DNA from: Candidatus Omnitrophota bacterium
Lineage (GTDB): Bacteria > Omnitrophota > Gorgyraeia > Zapsychrales > JANLHA01
Assembly (NCBI GenBank): GCA_023247815.1
Contig: JAHFFS010000012.1
Span: 1 to 14,745, forward strand
Direction of reading: 5' to 3'
DNA: 14,745 bases
Position 1 is the stretch's first letter; each line of letters starts with the position of its first letter. A program made the translations under genes and the position numbers. The notes beneath the pieces are model-generated. The model was not told where the DNA came from. It did no database searches and saw nothing but the letters and a program-made list of their open reading frames with translations. Positions 12,005-14,745 of this stretch are shown piece by piece.

Positions 12005-14745
12005 GTGTTAACGAACGGACTTTTTTTACCCAAAAAGCAAGGACTCTATCTTCCGCAGTTTGAGCATGACAGTTGCGGGGTGGGGTTTATTGTCAATATC
12101 AAGGACAAGAAATCGCACGAAATTGTTCGCAATGGTTTGCAGATATTGGAAAATTTAGCTCACCGCGGGGCTTGCGGCTGCGACCCGAAAACCGGCGATG
12201 GTGCCGGCATTTTACTACAGGTCCCAGACGCCTTTTTCCGCAAGGAATCGAAAAAGACCAATATTGATTTGCCAGCTGCTGGCAATTATGCAGTGGGGAT
12301 TGTTTTTCTGCCGCCGAATCCGGCTGACCGCAATACGATCGAAGAATGGTTCGAACATATGATCCGCGAAGAAGGTCAGCGATTTTTAGGCTGGCGCGGA
12401 GTTCCACACAATAGCAGTGAAATTGGTGAAGTGGCACGGTCGGTAGAGCCGGAGTTCAAACAGGTTTTTGTCGGACGAGGCAAAGACACTATTCCGGAAG
12501 ATTTTGAACGCAAACTTTATGTGATCCGCAAGCGGCTTTACAATAAAGTCCAGGATTCCACACTGCAGCAAAAAAATTATTATTATTTTTGCAGCCTATC
12601 CAGCAAAACGATTGTTTATAAGGGGCAGTTTATCGCTGATCAGTTGGAGAAATTTTATCTCGATCTGGCCGACCCGACCATGGTTTCTGCTATCGCGATG
12701 GTGCATTCTCGCTACAGCACAAATACTTTTCCGACGTGGGCGTTGGCGCATCCCTATCGAATGCTCGCGCACAATGGTGAAATCAATACTTTGCGCGGCA
12801 ACATCAACTGGATGCACGCCCGGGAGATGCAGTTTGTCTCGGATAAATTCGGTGAGGATATTAAAAAACTTTTGCCGATTGTGGTTCCGCACGGGAGCGA
12901 TTCCGCGACTTTTGACAATGTGCTCGAGATGCTGGTGCTGGCCGGACGTTCGTTGCCGCACGCGGTCATGATGATGATCCCTGAGGCCTGGAGCCAGCAT
13001 GAGAGCATGCCGGAAGATCGAAGGGCGTTTTATGAATATCATTCGTGTTTGATGGAACCCTGGGACGGGCCGGCCTCGATCACGTTTTGCGATGGGCGAT
13101 ATATCGGCGCGGTTTTGGACCGCAATGGCTTACGTCCTTCCCGCTATTGGATAACGAACGACGATATGGTGATCATGGCTTCGGAAACCGGGGTCTTAGA
13201 CGTTGCTCCGGAAAAAGTGGTCAAAAAAGGGCGTTTGCAGGCCGGCAAGATGTTTCTCGTCGACACTCAGGAAGGACGCATCATTGACGACGAGGAATTG
13301 AAGAACCAATATATCCAACGGCATCCCTATGCCCAATGGCTGAAAGAACAAGTTGTTGATTTGAAAGATTTGCCGAAACCAAAAAAGGTGCACGGGCTGA
13401 ATGAAAAGACTTTGCTTGAACGTCAGCGGGCTTTTGGTTACACGCTTGAGGATTTGAAAATCGTTTTGGACCCGATGTTGACCGACGGTGTTGAAGCCAC
13501 TGGATCGATGGGGACCGATACGCCTTTGGCGGTGTTGAGCCATCGTCCACAGCTTTTATTCAATTATTTCAAACAGCTTTTCGCGCAGGTCACCAATCCG
13601 CCGATTGACGCGATCCGTGAGGAAGTGGTCATGGCCGATGATGTGATGCTCGGGGCGGAAGGCAATCTTCTGGAAGAAACCCCGCTGCATTGTCATCGTC
13701 TGCGGGTGGCTCGGCCCATGATTACCAACGAGGAATTGGAAAAGATCCGCCATGTCCATCAAGGGAATTTGCGCGGCGAGACCTTGTCGATCATTTTTAA
13801 AAAAAAGGGTGGGGCCAAGGGACTGGAATCGGCCTTGGAGAATTTGTTCGAACAAGCGGATCAAGCGATTGAAAAGGGTTGTTCGATCCTTATTCTTTCT
13901 GATCGGGATGTGAACAAAGCCAATGTCCCGATGTCGTCGCTGTTGGCCTGTTCCGGTTTGCATCATCATCTGATCCGACAAGGAACGCGCACAAAAGTGA
14001 GCTTGGTTTTGGAGACCGGAGAAGCCAGGGAAATGCACCATTTCGCGGTCTTGATCGGTTATGGCGCTAATTGCGTCAATCCTTATCTGGCCTTGGAAAC
14101 GATTGAGGCGCAGATCAAGCTTGGCATTTATCCTGAGGAACTGACGGTTGAAAAAGCGCAGAGCAATTACATCAAATCAACGCACAAGGGTTTGTTTAAA
14201 ATCATTTCCAAGATGGGGATTTCCACCATCCAGTCTTATTGCGGGGCGCAGATTTTTGAAGCGGTTGGTTTGGGTGAAGCGTTGATTGAAAAATATTTCA
14301 CCGCGACCCCTTCCCGCATCGGCGGGATTGGGATCGAGACGGTGGCCGAGGAGATGCTGCGTCGGCACACAACCGCATATCCGGATGAGAATGTTTATGA
14401 CCAGATGCTTGATGCCGGGGGGGAGTACCATTGGCGTCGGGACGCGGAACATCATCAACTCAATCCGCAGACGATAGCACTGTTGCAGCATGCCACTCGC
14501 AGCGGCGACTATAAACTTTATAAAAAATTTGCGGAGTTGATCAACAATCACGAAATCAATTTGGCGAATATCCGCGGATTGCTCAAGTTTAAAAAATCAA
14601 CGCCGATCCCGATTGAAGAAGTGGAGCCGGCAACGGCGATTGTCAAGCGTTTCGCGACCGGGGCCATGAGTTATGGGTCGATTTCAAAAGAGGCGCATGA
14701 GACCTTGGCCATTGCTATGAACCGGTTGGGCGGATTTTCCAATAC
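12005..14745 (+). CDS. gltB: Glutamate synthase large (alpha) subunit, partial
   Basis: The frame stays open from GTG 12005 to the window end, giving about 913 codons of a protein normally near 1500. With the small subunit it makes two glutamates from glutamine and 2-oxoglutarate. A 23-residue propeptide precedes the catalytic Cys24 in HDSCGVGF, which becomes the N terminus after processing. The class II glutaminase domain (about 24-430) shows AHRGACG, TGDGAGI, SRYSTNTFPTW and LAHNGEINT. The central linker domain (about 450-770) follows, and the FMN/synthase domain begins near FATGAMSYGSIS close to the right edge. GTG is chosen because AGGAG at 11995-11999 is 5 bases upstream and the encoded start LTNGLFLP leads directly into the family sequence. 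Together with the upstream glutamine synthetase it forms the GS-GOGAT route. Confidence 0.96.
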   Translation, partial: MLTNGLFLPKKQGLYLPQFEHDSCGVGFIVNIKDKKSHEIVRNGLQILENLAHRGACGCDPKTGDGAGILLQVPDAFFRKESKKTNIDLPAAGNYAVGIVFLPPNPADRNTIEEWFEHMIREEGQRFLGWRGVPHNSSEIGEVARSVEPEFKQVFVGRGKDTIPEDFERKLYVIRKRLYNKVQDSTLQQKNYYYFCSLSSKTIVYKGQFIADQLEKFYLDLADPTMVSAIAMVHSRYSTNTFPTWALAHPYRMLAHNGEINTLRGNINWMHAREMQFVSDKFGEDIKKLLPIVVPHGSDSATFDNVLEMLVLAGRSLPHAVMMMIPEAWSQHESMPEDRRAFYEYHSCLMEPWDGPASITFCDGRYIGAVLDRNGLRPSRYWITNDDMVIMASETGVLDVAPEKVVKKGRLQAGKMFLVDTQEGRIIDDEELKNQYIQRHPYAQWLKEQVVDLKDLPKPKKVHGLNEKTLLERQRAFGYTLEDLKIVLDPMLTDGVEATGSMGTDTPLAVLSHRPQLLFNYFKQLFAQVTNPPIDAIREEVVMADDVMLGAEGNLLEETPLHCHRLRVARPMITNEELEKIRHVHQGNLRGETLSIIFKKKGGAKGLESALENLFEQADQAIEKGCSILILSDRDVNKANVPMSSLLACSGLHHHLIRQGTRTKVSLVLETGEAREMHHFAVLIGYGANCVNPYLALETIEAQIKLGIYPEELTVEKAQSNYIKSTHKGLFKIISKMGISTIQSYCGAQIFEAVGLGEALIEKYFTATPSRIGGIGIETVAEEMLRRHTTAYPDENVYDQMLDAGGEYHWRRDAEHHQLNPQTIALLQHATRSGDYKLYKKFAELINNHEINLANIRGLLKFKKSTPIPIEEVEPATAIVKRFATGAMSYGSISKEAHETLAIAMNRLGGFSN

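Noticed and set aside
12099..14551. Open frames on the - strand across the right-hand part
   Set aside because: They are antisense shadows of gltB, whose frame is continuous from 12005 and carries all family motifs.

Overview
This window looks like the chromosome of a Gram-negative, mid-GC bacterium. It encodes a signal-peptide-bearing outer-membrane beta-barrel protein, uses consensus sigma70-type promoters and AGGAG-like ribosome binding sites, and carries type III glutamine synthetase. The gene style recalls uncultured lineages such as Omnitrophota, but that taxonomic guess is inference only. All recognisable genes are on the + strand. I saw no tRNA, rRNA, CRISPR array, insertion sequence or phage gene.

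Layout. Bases 2-106 are the tail of an unidentified gene. Bases 152-3910 form a tightly packed run: a divergent thiolase, a SAM-dependent methyltransferase and a GT-C-like polytopic membrane protein, with 1-2 base gaps between them. Next come a FluC/CrcB fluoride channel (3950-4321) and a GAF-GAF-ANTAR protein (4336-5580). The ANTAR domain is the RNA-binding antiterminator module of AmiR, NasR and EutV.

The most interesting part is 5581-7228. Directly after the ANTAR gene is a consensus promoter whose leader folds into two short hairpins with six-base loops. The second hairpin overlaps the 5' arm of a strong intrinsic terminator, and an outer-membrane porin-like gene (5838-6629) follows. About 1.3 kb further on the same architecture recurs in front of type III glutamine synthetase (7229-9391): promoter, hexaloop hairpin 1, hexaloop hairpin 2, overlapping terminator. 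All four hexaloops have G at positions 1 and 4, and in both leaders hairpin 1 begins exactly 7 bases after the last base of the -10 box. I read this as a local ANTAR antitermination circuit controlling nitrogen acquisition and assimilation, with the regulator and two of its RNA targets side by side. A further promoter downstream of the second terminator should give glutamine synthetase an expression route that escapes this control.

The remainder is a glutamine-centred group. Glutamine synthetase makes glutamine. A class I glutamine amidotransferase and a glutamine-dependent NAD+ synthetase follow, overlapping by 4 bases. The large subunit of glutamate synthase (GTG start at 12005) has its own promoter and runs off the window end. 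Together glutamine synthetase and glutamate synthase make up the GS-GOGAT ammonia assimilation cycle.
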